The notes beneath the pieces are model-generated. The model was not told the DNA's origin, did no database searches, and saw only the letters and a list, made by a program, of their open reading frames with translations. From contig JARFPR010000001.1 of NCBI GenBank assembly GCA_029288195.1, positions 1-5,606 on the forward strand: a stretch of 5,606 nt of DNA, read 5' to 3'. How positions within the stretch are numbered: position 1 is the first letter of the stretch; each line of letters begins with the position of its first letter. The DNA is from Gammaproteobacteria bacterium. Its GTDB lineage: Bacteria; Pseudomonadota; Gammaproteobacteria; GCA-001735895. Positions 1 through 5,606 of this stretch are shown in pieces. A program made the translations under genes and the position numbers.

Positions 1-1206
1 CGCCTCTGGGACAGTATCATGGCGATCGGGGAAATCGGCCCGGGTGAACAGGGAGGGTCATGTCGCCTGGCGTTGACTGATGCAGACCGCGAAGGTCGGG
101 ATTTATTTATCCGCTGGTGCGAAGCGATAGGTTGCAGTATCAGGATTGATGATATGGGCAATATCTTTGCACGACGCGCCGGGCACAGTAATGACTTGGC
201 CCCGGTGGTTGCCGGCAGTCATCTCGATACCCAGCCGCACGGCGGTAAGTTCGACGGCATCTACGGTGTGCTGGCGGCACTCGAAGCCCTGCGCACGCTG
301 CACGACAACAATGTCACGACCGAGGCACCGGTCGAAGCCGTGGTCTGGACCAATGAGGAAGGTTCGCGTTTTGCGCCCGCAATGATTGCCTCCGGCGTAT
401 ACGCCGGACTGTTTGAAAAAGACTACGCCTGGGCGATTACCGACAGCGATGGGAAAAGTCTCGGCGACGAATTGAAGCGCATTGGCTATATGGGCGATAT
501 GACCTGTGGCAGTAATCCCATTGGCGCGTTAGTCGAAGCGCATATCGAGCAGGGGCCCATTCTCGAGGCCGAGAACCGGCAAATAGGAGTGGTGATCGGC
601 GGGCAGGGACAGCGTTGGTTTGACCTTACGCTAAAGGGCCAGGATTCACATGCCGGGTCGACACCGATGCCGGGACGACGCGATGCGCTGGTTGCGGCGG
701 CCGAGATTATCTCGATGGTGAAACTGTTGGCGCTCGAATATGCGCCCTATGGCGTCGGCACCGTAGGTCAAATGTCGGTTATGCCGAATTCACGCAACAC
801 CATTCCGGGTGAAGTCTTTATGACCGTCGATATCCGCAATCCGGACGATGCCGTTCTTGCTGAAATGACGCAAAAATTTAAGGTTTGCGTGACCGATTGC
901 GTCGATGAACTCGGAGTGGAATGCGATATTGAGGAAATATGGCATTGCCCGCCGGTTAAATTTGATACCACCTGTATCGCCGCGGTTGAGCACGCGGCGC
1001 AGACGCTGGGTTATAGTAATCAACGAATTGTTTCCGGAGCCGGGCACGATGCCTGCCAGGTGTGCCAGGTCGCGCCAACCTCGATGATCTTCGTCCCCTG
1101 CGCGGGTGGGCTCAGCCATAACGAACAGGAAAGCGCCGAACCCGAGGATCTCGAGGCAGGCTGCAACGTACTACTGCATGCCATGTTGGCGCTCGCCAAC
1201 CGTTAG
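1..1206 (+). CDS. M20-family amidohydrolase, hydantoinase/carbamoylase type (5' end outside window)
   Basis: This is a zinc-dependent cytoplasmic amidohydrolase of the M20 group that includes N-carbamoyl-L-amino-acid hydrolase, allantoate amidohydrolase and beta-ureidopropionase; these release ammonia and CO2 from a ureido group. The frame is open from base 1, and the residues before the first Met (RLWDSI, bases 1-18) look like the family N-terminus, so the true start lies upstream and roughly 10-20 residues are missing. Numbered from the Met at 19, the metal-ligand signature is complete: H68 in GSHLDT, D79 in GKFDG, E113-E114 in TNEEG, H175 in EAHIEQGP and H367 in GLSHNEQE. H211 in DSHAGSTPM lies in the dimerisation/lid region and GAGHDA is at 341-346. 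The length (over 400 with the missing part) is normal for the family. Substrate cannot be fixed from sequence; carbamoyl-amino acids or ureides are most likely. Its stop overlaps that of the convergent ureohydrolase. Confidence 0.93.
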   Translation, partial: RLWDSIMAIGEIGPGEQGGSCRLALTDADREGRDLFIRWCEAIGCSIRIDDMGNIFARRAGHSNDLAPVVAGSHLDTQPHGGKFDGIYGVLAALEALRTLHDNNVTTEAPVEAVVWTNEEGSRFAPAMIASGVYAGLFEKDYAWAITDSDGKSLGDELKRIGYMGDMTCGSNPIGALVEAHIEQGPILEAENRQIGVVIGGQGQRWFDLTLKGQDSHAGSTPMPGRRDALVAAAEIISMVKLLALEYAPYGVGTVGQMSVMPNSRNTIPGEVFMTVDIRNPDDAVLAEMTQKFKVCVTDCVDELGVECDIEEIWHCPPVKFDTTCIAAVEHAAQTLGYSNQRIVSGAGHDACQVCQVAPTSMIFVPCAGGLSHNEQESAEPEDLEAGCNVLLHAMLALANR

Positions 1207-2168
1207 CGTTGGCTCGAATGCTCGGCCAGCAGGCAGAGGATTTCGAACATTATCGTTACCGCGACCAGGGCGGTGTTGCCTGACATATCAAAGGGTGGGG
1301 AAACCTCGACCACGTCGCCACCGACGAGATTGAGTCCACGCAGGCCGCGAATCATCTGCAGGGCGTCATAGGTCGTGATGCCGCCAATCTCGGGGGTGCC
1401 AGTGCCCGGCGCATATACCGGATCCAGCGCATCGACGTCGAAACTGATATAAGTCTTGCCGTCACCGACCACTCGCCGTGCTTCCGCGATAACCGCTTCG
1501 ATCCCCATCTCGGTGTACTCCTCGATTTCGATGACGCGAATGCCCTGGTCCAGTCCCCATTGCTTGTCCTTATCGCTGTAAAGCGCGCCACGAATGCCGA
1601 TTTGCACGGTGCGCTTCGGATCCAGCAGGCCTTCTTCGATCGCGCGCCGAAACGGAGTGCCGTGGGTATACTTCGATTCACCGAAGTATCGGTCCCAGGT
1701 ATCGGTATGGGCATCGAAATGCACCATGCCGACAGGCTCATCACGGCATAGCGCGCGCATCACCGGCAGCGTAATCAAATGATCACCGCCGGCGCTTAGC
1801 GGTATGATCCCCCGGTCGACAACCGTGGTATAAAACTTTTCGACGCGTGCCAGGGTGTCGTCGATATCGACCGGGTTGACCGGCGAATCGCCGAGATCGG
1901 CACAGTTGCACAGATGGAAAGGCTTGATGCCAGTGGCGTGGTGAACGTTGCGCGCCATCGTCGACAGGTCGCGAATCTGGCGTGGCCCGTGACGAGCACC
2001 GGCGCGATTGGTGGTGCCGCCATCCCAGGGGACACCGATCAGGCCGATATCAACCTCGTCGGCATCGCGTGGGTCAACATAGGGCAGGCGCATGAAAGTT
2101 GCGATACCCGCGAAGCGCGGCAGGTCATTGCCGGAAATCGGTTTGTATGATTCGGGTTTACTAGTCAT
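1203..2168 (-). CDS. Ureohydrolase (agmatinase/arginase family), guanidinopropionase/guanidinobutyrase-like
   Basis: This 321-residue cytoplasmic enzyme of the arginase superfamily hydrolyses a guanidino group to urea and an amine, using a binuclear Mn centre. All six metal ligands are visible: H130 (GGDH), D152, H154 and D156 (FDAHTDT), D244 and D246 (SFDVDALDP); E288 in VVEVSPPFD is also conserved. From memory, the whole chain resembles Pseudomonas aeruginosa GpuA (3-guanidinopropionase), with shared stretches PRFAGI-TFMRLP, GLIGVPWDGGTTNRAGARHG, THGTPFRRAIEEGLLDP and APGTGTPEIGG. Y161 in the RYFG loop aligns with GpuA Y157, the residue reported to separate it from guanidinobutyrase, which has Met there. 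So a guanidino acid seems more likely than agmatine, but the exact substrate is inferred. The ATG start gives an N-terminus only about four residues longer than GpuA. No good Shine-Dalgarno precedes it. It is divergent from the YheT-like gene and convergent with the amidohydrolase. Confidence 0.93.
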   Translation of the reverse strand: MTSKPESYKPISGNDLPRFAGIATFMRLPYVDPRDADEVDIGLIGVPWDGGTTNRAGARHGPRQIRDLSTMARNVHHATGIKPFHLCNCADLGDSPVNPVDIDDTLARVEKFYTTVVDRGIIPLSAGGDHLITLPVMRALCRDEPVGMVHFDAHTDTWDRYFGESKYTHGTPFRRAIEEGLLDPKRTVQIGIRGALYSDKDKQWGLDQGIRVIEIEEYTEMGIEAVIAEARRVVGDGKTYISFDVDALDPVYAPGTGTPEIGGITTYDALQMIRGLRGLNLVGGDVVEVSPPFDMSGNTALVAVTIMFEILCLLAEHSSQR

Positions 2169-2201
2169 TGATTCAGGTCAGAATGCTGTTTGCCAGGCGC
2201 C

Positions 2202-2229
2202 AGTATAAATTCAAAGTTGCCGAAGCAAA
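2202..2229 (-). promoter_or_regulatory. Candidate sigma-70 promoter for the ureohydrolase
   Basis: On the minus strand a TATACT box (2207-2202, five of six consensus bases) lies 16 bases after a poor -35-like TTTGCT (2229-2224). Transcription would begin near 2195, leaving a leader of about 27 bases before the ATG at 2168. The -10 is good and the -35 weak, so an activator may be needed. Prediction by eye only. Confidence 0.35.
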
Positions 2230-2261
2230 GCGTTTTTGTCTTAATCTCGATCTGAAGCACC

Positions 2262-2270
2262 TGGTATATG
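2262..2270 (+). promoter_or_regulatory. Candidate extended -10 element for the YheT-like gene
   Basis: TGGTATATG fits the extended -10 pattern TGn followed by a TATAAT-like hexamer (TATATG, four of six). No convincing -35 is present at the right distance; TTAATC at 2241-2246 is the closest, with an 18-base spacer. The predicted start near 2277 leaves a leader of about 20 bases before the GTG at 2298. Weak support. Confidence 0.25.
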
Positions 2271-2297
2271 TAACTCAACAGGAAAAGCGGAATTCAA

Positions 2298-3284
2298 GTG
2301 GAAGAGCAGATCGTATATAAACCCCCGCGCCATCTGCGCAATGCGCATGTGCAGACGGTGCTCAACAGCCAGGGACCACGCAAGCTGCGTGCACGTAAAA
2401 TCCTGAAGCATCTGGACTCGGATAATTTGATTCTGCAGTCAGAGGACGGCACGCGCCTGCTGGCCGAACTCGACCATGCTGTTAACGGTCGCTCGGCCCT
2501 GGTGATTCTCCTGCACGGCTGGGAAGGTTCGAGCCGTTCATCCTACATACTTACCACGGCCGCGAGCCTTCTGGCGCAGGGATTTGACGTGTTGCGCGTT
2601 AATCTGCGCGACCACGGGGACTCGCATCATCTAAACCGGGAATTGTTCAACTCGACACGCTCACCCGAAGTGGCCAGCGCGTTGCAGGAATTTAAAGCTG
2701 CCCAGTCTTACCAACATGTTTTCCTGGCCGGGTTTTCCCTGGGCGGGAGTTTTGCATTGCGAATTGCCGCCGATGCGGGGACTGAGATTGGTCTCGATGC
2801 GAGCATCGCTGTTTGTCCGCCGACTGATCCGGCACGCGCCATGGATGCCCTCAATAACGGCTTTTTCGCCTACGAGCGTTATTTCTTCAAACGCTGGCAT
2901 GGTTCGCTGCAGAGAAAGCTGCATTGCTTTCCCGAGTTTGACTACGCCGGGGAACTTGCAAGTGCAAGATCCCTCGATGACCTGAACCGAATTTTTATTC
3001 CCGCGCATACTATCTACAGTGATGTCGGTGACTATTTTGCGGCCTATGCCCTGGTTGGTGATCGCCTGGCTTCAATGGCTAAGCCGGCCTACCTGATCGC
3101 TGCCGAAGACGATCCGATCATTCCAGTCGATGATCTGAAACGAATTGATCCGGTTGAGAATTTGCAGATCGAAACCCACCGTTACGGTGGTCACTGCGGA
3201 TTTATCGAAAATCTGGCGGGGCGCAGCTGGATTGAAGGCCGCATCCTTCGAATCTTGCAGGGGCATATGAAAAGCTATAAATAA
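2298..3284 (+). CDS. Alpha/beta hydrolase of the YheT/EMB8 family
   Basis: This 328-residue protein is a predicted cytoplasmic serine hydrolase of the YheT-like branch (COG0429). The N-terminal block YKPPRHLRNAHVQTVL (residues 7-22) is the family hallmark. It is followed by the oxyanion-loop segment LLHGWEGSS (71-79), the nucleophile elbow GFSLGG with S147, the acid D272 in AAEDDPIIP, and the catalytic His H299 in YGGHCGF, so the triad is complete. The start is GTG at 2298: an in-frame TAA at 2271-2273 rules out anything earlier, and the next Met lies far inside conserved sequence. A GGA at 2289-2291, six bases before the GTG, and AGGA at 2280-2283 are modest ribosome binding candidates. Family members are annotated as esterases or acyltransferase-like hydrolases, but the physiological substrate is generally not established. 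It appears monocistronic, divergent from the ureohydrolase, and I see no functional tie to its neighbours. Confidence 0.92.
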   Translation: MEEQIVYKPPRHLRNAHVQTVLNSQGPRKLRARKILKHLDSDNLILQSEDGTRLLAELDHAVNGRSALVILLHGWEGSSRSSYILTTAASLLAQGFDVLRVNLRDHGDSHHLNRELFNSTRSPEVASALQEFKAAQSYQHVFLAGFSLGGSFALRIAADAGTEIGLDASIAVCPPTDPARAMDALNNGFFAYERYFFKRWHGSLQRKLHCFPEFDYAGELASARSLDDLNRIFIPAHTIYSDVGDYFAAYALVGDRLASMAKPAYLIAAEDDPIIPVDDLKRIDPVENLQIETHRYGGHCGFIENLAGRSWIEGRILRILQGHMKSYK

Positions 3285-3297
3285 CCGTGTTCAACCA

Positions 3298-3319
3298 ACC
3301 TATTTCCCTGGAAATAGGT
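3298..3319. repeat. Perfect inverted repeat between convergent genes; possible terminator
   Basis: ACCTATTTCC (3298-3307) and GGAAATAGGT (3310-3319) are exact reverse complements separated by two bases; as RNA this would fold as a nine-pair stem with a four-base CCTG loop. It starts 14 bases after the YheT-like stop codon and lies beyond the end of the small minus-strand gene, where a bidirectional terminator would be expected. The U-tract is poor: on the plus strand only TATTCT follows directly, with a T5 run further on at 3332-3336. Termination is therefore plausible but not secure; a protein-binding site or mRNA-end stabiliser is the alternative. Confidence 0.5.
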
Positions 3320-3343
3320 ATTCTCCGTAGTCTTTTTCAGCTT

Positions 3344-3360
3344 CGCGGCGAAAACCCGCG
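3344..3360. repeat. Short GC-rich inverted repeat just after the small minus-strand gene
   Basis: CGCGG (3344-3348) and CCGCG (3356-3360) can pair as a five-base GC stem around a seven-base loop. It begins two bases beyond the TGA of the small membrane protein on the minus strand. No T-run follows on that strand, so it is not a standard intrinsic terminator. It may simply be a 3' end structure, or chance. Confidence 0.25.
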
Positions 3361-3362
3361 TA

Positions 3363-3479
3363 TCAAAATAGAACCAGAATCAAAATACCGAGTAAGAAGA
3401 ATACGAGTAGACCTTCACCTATGCGCAACTCGAAGTGGCGTTCTGGTAGTGTTGATTTCGACTTGTAAATTTGTTGCAT
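3363..3479 (-). CDS. Small single-span membrane protein, 38 residues
   Basis: I do not recognise the family. The ATG at 3479-3477 is preceded by an excellent Shine-Dalgarno, GGGAGGA (3492-3486), with a six-base spacer, the best ribosome binding site in the window. The N-terminal half (MQQIYKSKSTLPERHFELRI) is polar and basic (K6, K8, R14, R19). It is followed by GEG and an unbroken hydrophobic run from about residue 24 to the C-terminal F38 (LLVFFLLGILILVLF), ending in TGA. The positive charges predict the N-terminus inside the cytoplasm and a C-terminus buried in or just across the membrane. The run of about 15 residues is short for a full span, so peripheral insertion is possible. The gene lies 99 bases downstream of the permease on the same strand, so it could be co-transcribed and encode an accessory peptide, or be independent. 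Function is unknown; coding status is inferred from the ribosome site plus the membrane-like composition. Confidence 0.68.
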   Translation of the reverse strand: MQQIYKSKSTLPERHFELRIGEGLLVFFLLGILILVLF

Positions 3480-3578
3480 CTGCTTTCCTCCCGGTAAATA
3501 ACTATAACGTTCAAGCCAGGCGGCCACATCACCCAAATGAGGTAAAGCAAAAAGATCAAGTAAATGGTGTTGTCTGGA
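3480..3578. other. Spacer between permease and small membrane gene
   Basis: Apart from the Shine-Dalgarno of the small gene (3486-3492), I see little here. On the minus strand a TATAGT box (3506-3501) resembles a -10, but nothing like a -35 sits 16-18 bases upstream of it. No clear terminator stem follows the permease stop, which leaves read-through from the permease into the small gene possible. Confidence 0.4.
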
Positions 3579-4970
3579 TTATCCCCGCCTTTTTCGCGAG
3601 AGCAGGTAGATGGGGACTGCCAAAATAGTAATGAAAATGGCATAAACAATTATCGGTACCGATATGCCCAATACGGTCATTGGTTGCCAGAACTGGGTCA
3701 GTAGCATTGCGGCACAAAACAATGCACCAAGAAACGGCAGGACAGGAAACCAGCCCAGGTTAAGCGCCAGCGCCACCGCAGTATGTCTCATATTTTCTGA
3801 ACGCCGGTTTTTGTAGCGATATACCAGCAACATTAAATTCACCATGAAAAACACCAGAAAAACCCCCACATTGGTCAGGTTTGCAACTTCCCCGAGCGAT
3901 CCCCCTAGGGTAAATAAAACACAGAAAATGGTTGCCAGTATCACCGCGCTTATCGGGGTTCTGGTTTTCCGATTTACCCTGGCGAGAAAATCGGGCAGGC
4001 AGTTATCCCTGGCGATGCCATATATCATTCGCGACGTCACAATGTGTAATACCAATACCGTGTTGGCAGTAGCACACAGGGCAATGATGGTAAATAAATT
4101 CCCACCTATGGGTGATTGCAACGCGGTACTGGCAACCAGTGCCAGGGGCCCTTCGCTTGGATTGTCGAGTTGCGAGGCGGCGTAGAGTAACTCGGCCGGT
4201 ACCACGCTGACTGCGACTATCGCAACCAGGATATAAATGACTGTGGTAATCAATAGCGACAGTAGCAGTGCAAGCGGCACTGTTGTCTCGGCTGATTTCG
4301 TTTCCTCGGCAATATTCGCTATATCCTCGAACCCCTGGTAAGCAAAAAAGATTAGGGCGGCAGCAGCCATCATCGGTTTCCAGCCAGATTCGCCACTCAC
4401 TGTAGACCCGGCATCGAAAACCAGTAAATCGACATCACCAATGTAGGAGGCTCCGATAAAAATAATAAATATCAGCCCGGCAGCTTCTACAAAAGTCAGC
4501 AACGTATTTACCCGGGCGCTTTGCTGGATTCCGCTAAAATTAAGTGTCGCCACTATCAGAATGAGAGAAATCGCAACCAGAACGGGATCGGTGTCGAGGT
4601 AAAGTTTGAAATAGGTTGAAAATCCCAGCGCCACCGCTGACACGGCGATGATACCGGTAACCACGGTCACGTATCCGACCACAAACCCTAATAGCGGTGA
4701 GCCGGATATTTCCTTGACATAGACGAACTCTGCTGCACTTTTGGGATAAAGCGATGACAGTTCCGCATAGGAGATTGCTGAGCAGGCTGCTATTAAAGCG
4801 GCAATGATGAAAGAAACCCAGATGGCGTTGCCCGCGATACCCGCTGCTTCACCAATAAGCGCATAAATCCCGGCGCCGAGAATGATGCCAACGCCATACA
4901 CGGTGGCCTGGAACAGACTAACGCTGCGTTCCAGCCCGCCTTGATCTTGAGGGGTATTTGATTTTTCCAC
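3579..4970 (-). CDS. APC-superfamily amino acid permease
   Basis: This 463-residue inner-membrane protein is an amino acid/polyamine/organocation transporter (COG0531 type), probably a proton- or sodium-coupled importer or an exchanger. About 12 membrane spans can be read, near residues 20-40, 47-68, 92-117, 129-146, 155-176, 199-215, 232-258, 290-312, 339-357, 361-385, 405-425 and 432-457. Span 1 carries the substrate-binding glycine loop GAGIYALIGEAAG (32-44), span 6 the FFAYQGFEDIANIAEET block (208-224), and the 2-3 region the PKSAAEFVYVKE segment (76-87). The C-terminus RKRRG is basic, as expected inside the cell. The length is normal. The start is GTG at 4970: an in-frame TAA at 5003-5001 bars longer forms and no ATG occurs near the N-terminus. 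The Shine-Dalgarno is weak. Substrate cannot be assigned. It is divergent from the PhyH-family gene and may share a transcript with the small membrane gene downstream. Confidence 0.93.
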   Translation of the reverse strand: MEKSNTPQDQGGLERSVSLFQATVYGVGIILGAGIYALIGEAAGIAGNAIWVSFIIAALIAACSAISYAELSSLYPKSAAEFVYVKEISGSPLLGFVVGYVTVVTGIIAVSAVALGFSTYFKLYLDTDPVLVAISLILIVATLNFSGIQQSARVNTLLTFVEAAGLIFIIFIGASYIGDVDLLVFDAGSTVSGESGWKPMMAAAALIFFAYQGFEDIANIAEETKSAETTVPLALLLSLLITTVIYILVAIVAVSVVPAELLYAASQLDNPSEGPLALVASTALQSPIGGNLFTIIALCATANTVLVLHIVTSRMIYGIARDNCLPDFLARVNRKTRTPISAVILATIFCVLFTLGGSLGEVANLTNVGVFLVFFMVNLMLLVYRYKNRRSENMRHTAVALALNLGWFPVLPFLGALFCAAMLLTQFWQPMTVLGISVPIIVYAIFITILAVPIYLLSRKRRG

Positions 4971-4999
4971 TGTAATTAGATACGCCTGAAAACTGGCAG

Positions 5000-5027
5000 C
5001 TTATACATTATGACCTCGGCAGGTAAA
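5000..5027 (-). promoter_or_regulatory. Candidate sigma-70 promoter for the permease
   Basis: On the minus strand TTTACC (5027-5022, four of six -35 bases) and TATAAG (5005-5000, five of six -10 bases) are separated by 16 bases. The predicted start near 4993 gives a leader of about 22 bases to the GTG at 4970. It is the best promoter-like pair in the window, though judged by eye. Confidence 0.45.
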
Positions 5028-5098
5028 GGGTGAGCTTTCCTAATGCAAAACAAAGCCTGCTTCTTGTATTTAAAAATTACACATTTAAGATGAAACAC

Positions 5099-5606
5099 AT
5101 GAATAGTGATGCACTCCGTCCGATTACCTCAGGAGAGATTTCAACCTATCATCATGACGGTGTTGTTCTGCTGCGGGGGTTGTTTGATCAGGAATGGATT
5201 GATCTGCTGGACCAGGGCCTGATCGCTAATTGCGATGCTCCCACAGACCGTGCTCGCGTGTGGGATCGGGATGCCGAGGGACGCACCATGTTTTGGGATA
5301 GCCAGGCGTGGCAGGGTATCGATGAATACCGGCAGTTTATTTTTAATTCACCCGCCGCCCAGGTTGCCGGCCAGTTGATGAAGTCGACGCACATCAACTT
5401 CTACTTCGATGCAGTATTTGTGCGCTCCCCGGGCAGTCAGTTTGCTACGCCCTGGCACCAGGACGAGCCCTATTGGTCTGTGGAAGGGTATGACACATGT
5501 ACGCTTTGGATGCCGCTGGTTCCGGTCAAACGCGAAAACGCGTTGGCCTACGTGCCTGGCTCTCACCGACTCGACTCCGTGTTTTACCAGTACAACTTCG
5601 GTGATC
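5099..5606 (+). CDS. Phytanoyl-CoA dioxygenase (PhyH) family protein, 3' end outside window
   Basis: The visible 169 residues are the N-terminal part of an Fe(II)/2-oxoglutarate-dependent oxygenase of the PhyH family. The opening ITSGEISTYHHDGVVLLRGLF is the usual start of the fold. The iron-binding HxD motif is H120-Q-D122 in TPWHQDEPYW, followed by CTLWMPLVPV, the RENALAYVPGSHR segment (145-157) and the beginning of the next strand. The distal iron-ligand His and the 2-oxoglutarate-binding Arg would lie beyond the window. Family members hydroxylate diverse small molecules, so despite the name phytanoyl-CoA is not implied; the substrate is unknown. Start: ATG at 5099 is chosen because it begins close to the conserved region, but an in-frame ATG at 5090 would add three residues (MKH), and neither has a good Shine-Dalgarno. 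The upstream 40 bases are AT-rich with no clear promoter. It is divergent from the permease. Confidence 0.9.
   Translation, partial: MNSDALRPITSGEISTYHHDGVVLLRGLFDQEWIDLLDQGLIANCDAPTDRARVWDRDAEGRTMFWDSQAWQGIDEYRQFIFNSPAAQVAGQLMKSTHINFYFDAVFVRSPGSQFATPWHQDEPYWSVEGYDTCTLWMPLVPVKRENALAYVPGSHRLDSVFYQYNFGD

Noticed and set aside
19..21. ATG at 19 as the true start of the amidohydrolase
   Set aside because: The frame is open to base 1 and residues encoded at 1-18 fit the conserved family N-terminus, so this Met is internal.
790..1119. 109-residue open frame antisense to the amidohydrolase
   Set aside because: The plus-strand protein has a full set of M20 motifs across this stretch; the antisense frame has no motif or ribosome site and reflects codon structure.
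1352..1744. 130-residue minus-strand frame inside the ureohydrolase
   Set aside because: It is a shifted frame of a gene with intact metal-ligand motifs and is rich in Arg, Ser and Pro, as expected of a shadow.
2661..3008. 115-residue frame antisense to the YheT-like hydrolase
   Set aside because: It lies opposite the nucleophile elbow and lid region of a complete alpha/beta hydrolase; no independent evidence supports it.
3287..3628. 113-residue plus-strand open frame in the gap after the YheT-like gene
   Set aside because: It has no ribosome site or recognisable motif, runs antisense through the well-supported small membrane gene and into the permease 3' end, and its composition looks random.
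3419..3649. 76-residue minus-strand frame with a hydrophobic stretch
   Set aside because: It begins inside the permease coding region in another frame and overlaps the small gene, whose ribosome site clearly favours the other frame; its internal Met at the 3520s has no Shine-Dalgarno.
5188..5566. Two antisense open frames opposite the PhyH-family gene
   Set aside because: The plus-strand frame has the HxD and PGSH motifs throughout this region; the antisense frames lack any family resemblance.

Overview
The window reads as chromosomal DNA of a moderate-GC proteobacterium, most likely a gammaproteobacterium and possibly marine or environmental. This rests on protein style (a YheT-type hydrolase, a GpuA-like ureohydrolase, a PhyH-type dioxygenase), dense coding and short intergenic gaps; it is inference, since there is no rRNA or other marker gene. 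I see no insertion sequence, integrase, tRNA, CRISPR array or phage gene.

Layout, left to right. Bases 1-1206 (+) encode an M20-family amidohydrolase of the hydantoinase/carbamoylase type, cut at its N-terminus by the window edge. It meets tail-to-tail, with a 4-base overlap of stop codons, a ureohydrolase of the agmatinase/arginase family (1203-2168, -) whose residues most resemble guanidinopropionase-type enzymes. A 129-base divergent gap carries candidate promoters. Next comes a YheT-type alpha/beta hydrolase (2298-3284, +). The interval 3285-3578 is not empty: it holds a perfect inverted repeat and a 38-residue single-span membrane protein on the minus strand (3363-3479) with a strong ribosome binding site. 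The minus strand then encodes a 12-span APC-superfamily amino acid permease (3579-4970). After a 128-base divergent gap with a candidate permease promoter, a phytanoyl-CoA dioxygenase-family protein starts on the plus strand and runs off the right edge.

How the genes may work together. The first two enzymes both cut C-N bonds of ureido or guanidino compounds (carbamoyl-amino acids or ureides; guanidino acids giving urea), and the permease could import amino acids or related compounds. That suggests a small nitrogen-scavenging neighbourhood. However, the genes are on alternating strands, so co-regulation cannot be read from the layout. The YheT-like and PhyH-like proteins have no evident link to it.

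No clearly new multi-gene system is visible. The most noteworthy items are the tiny membrane protein downstream of the permease and the pairing of the carbamoylase with the guanidino-acid-type hydrolase.
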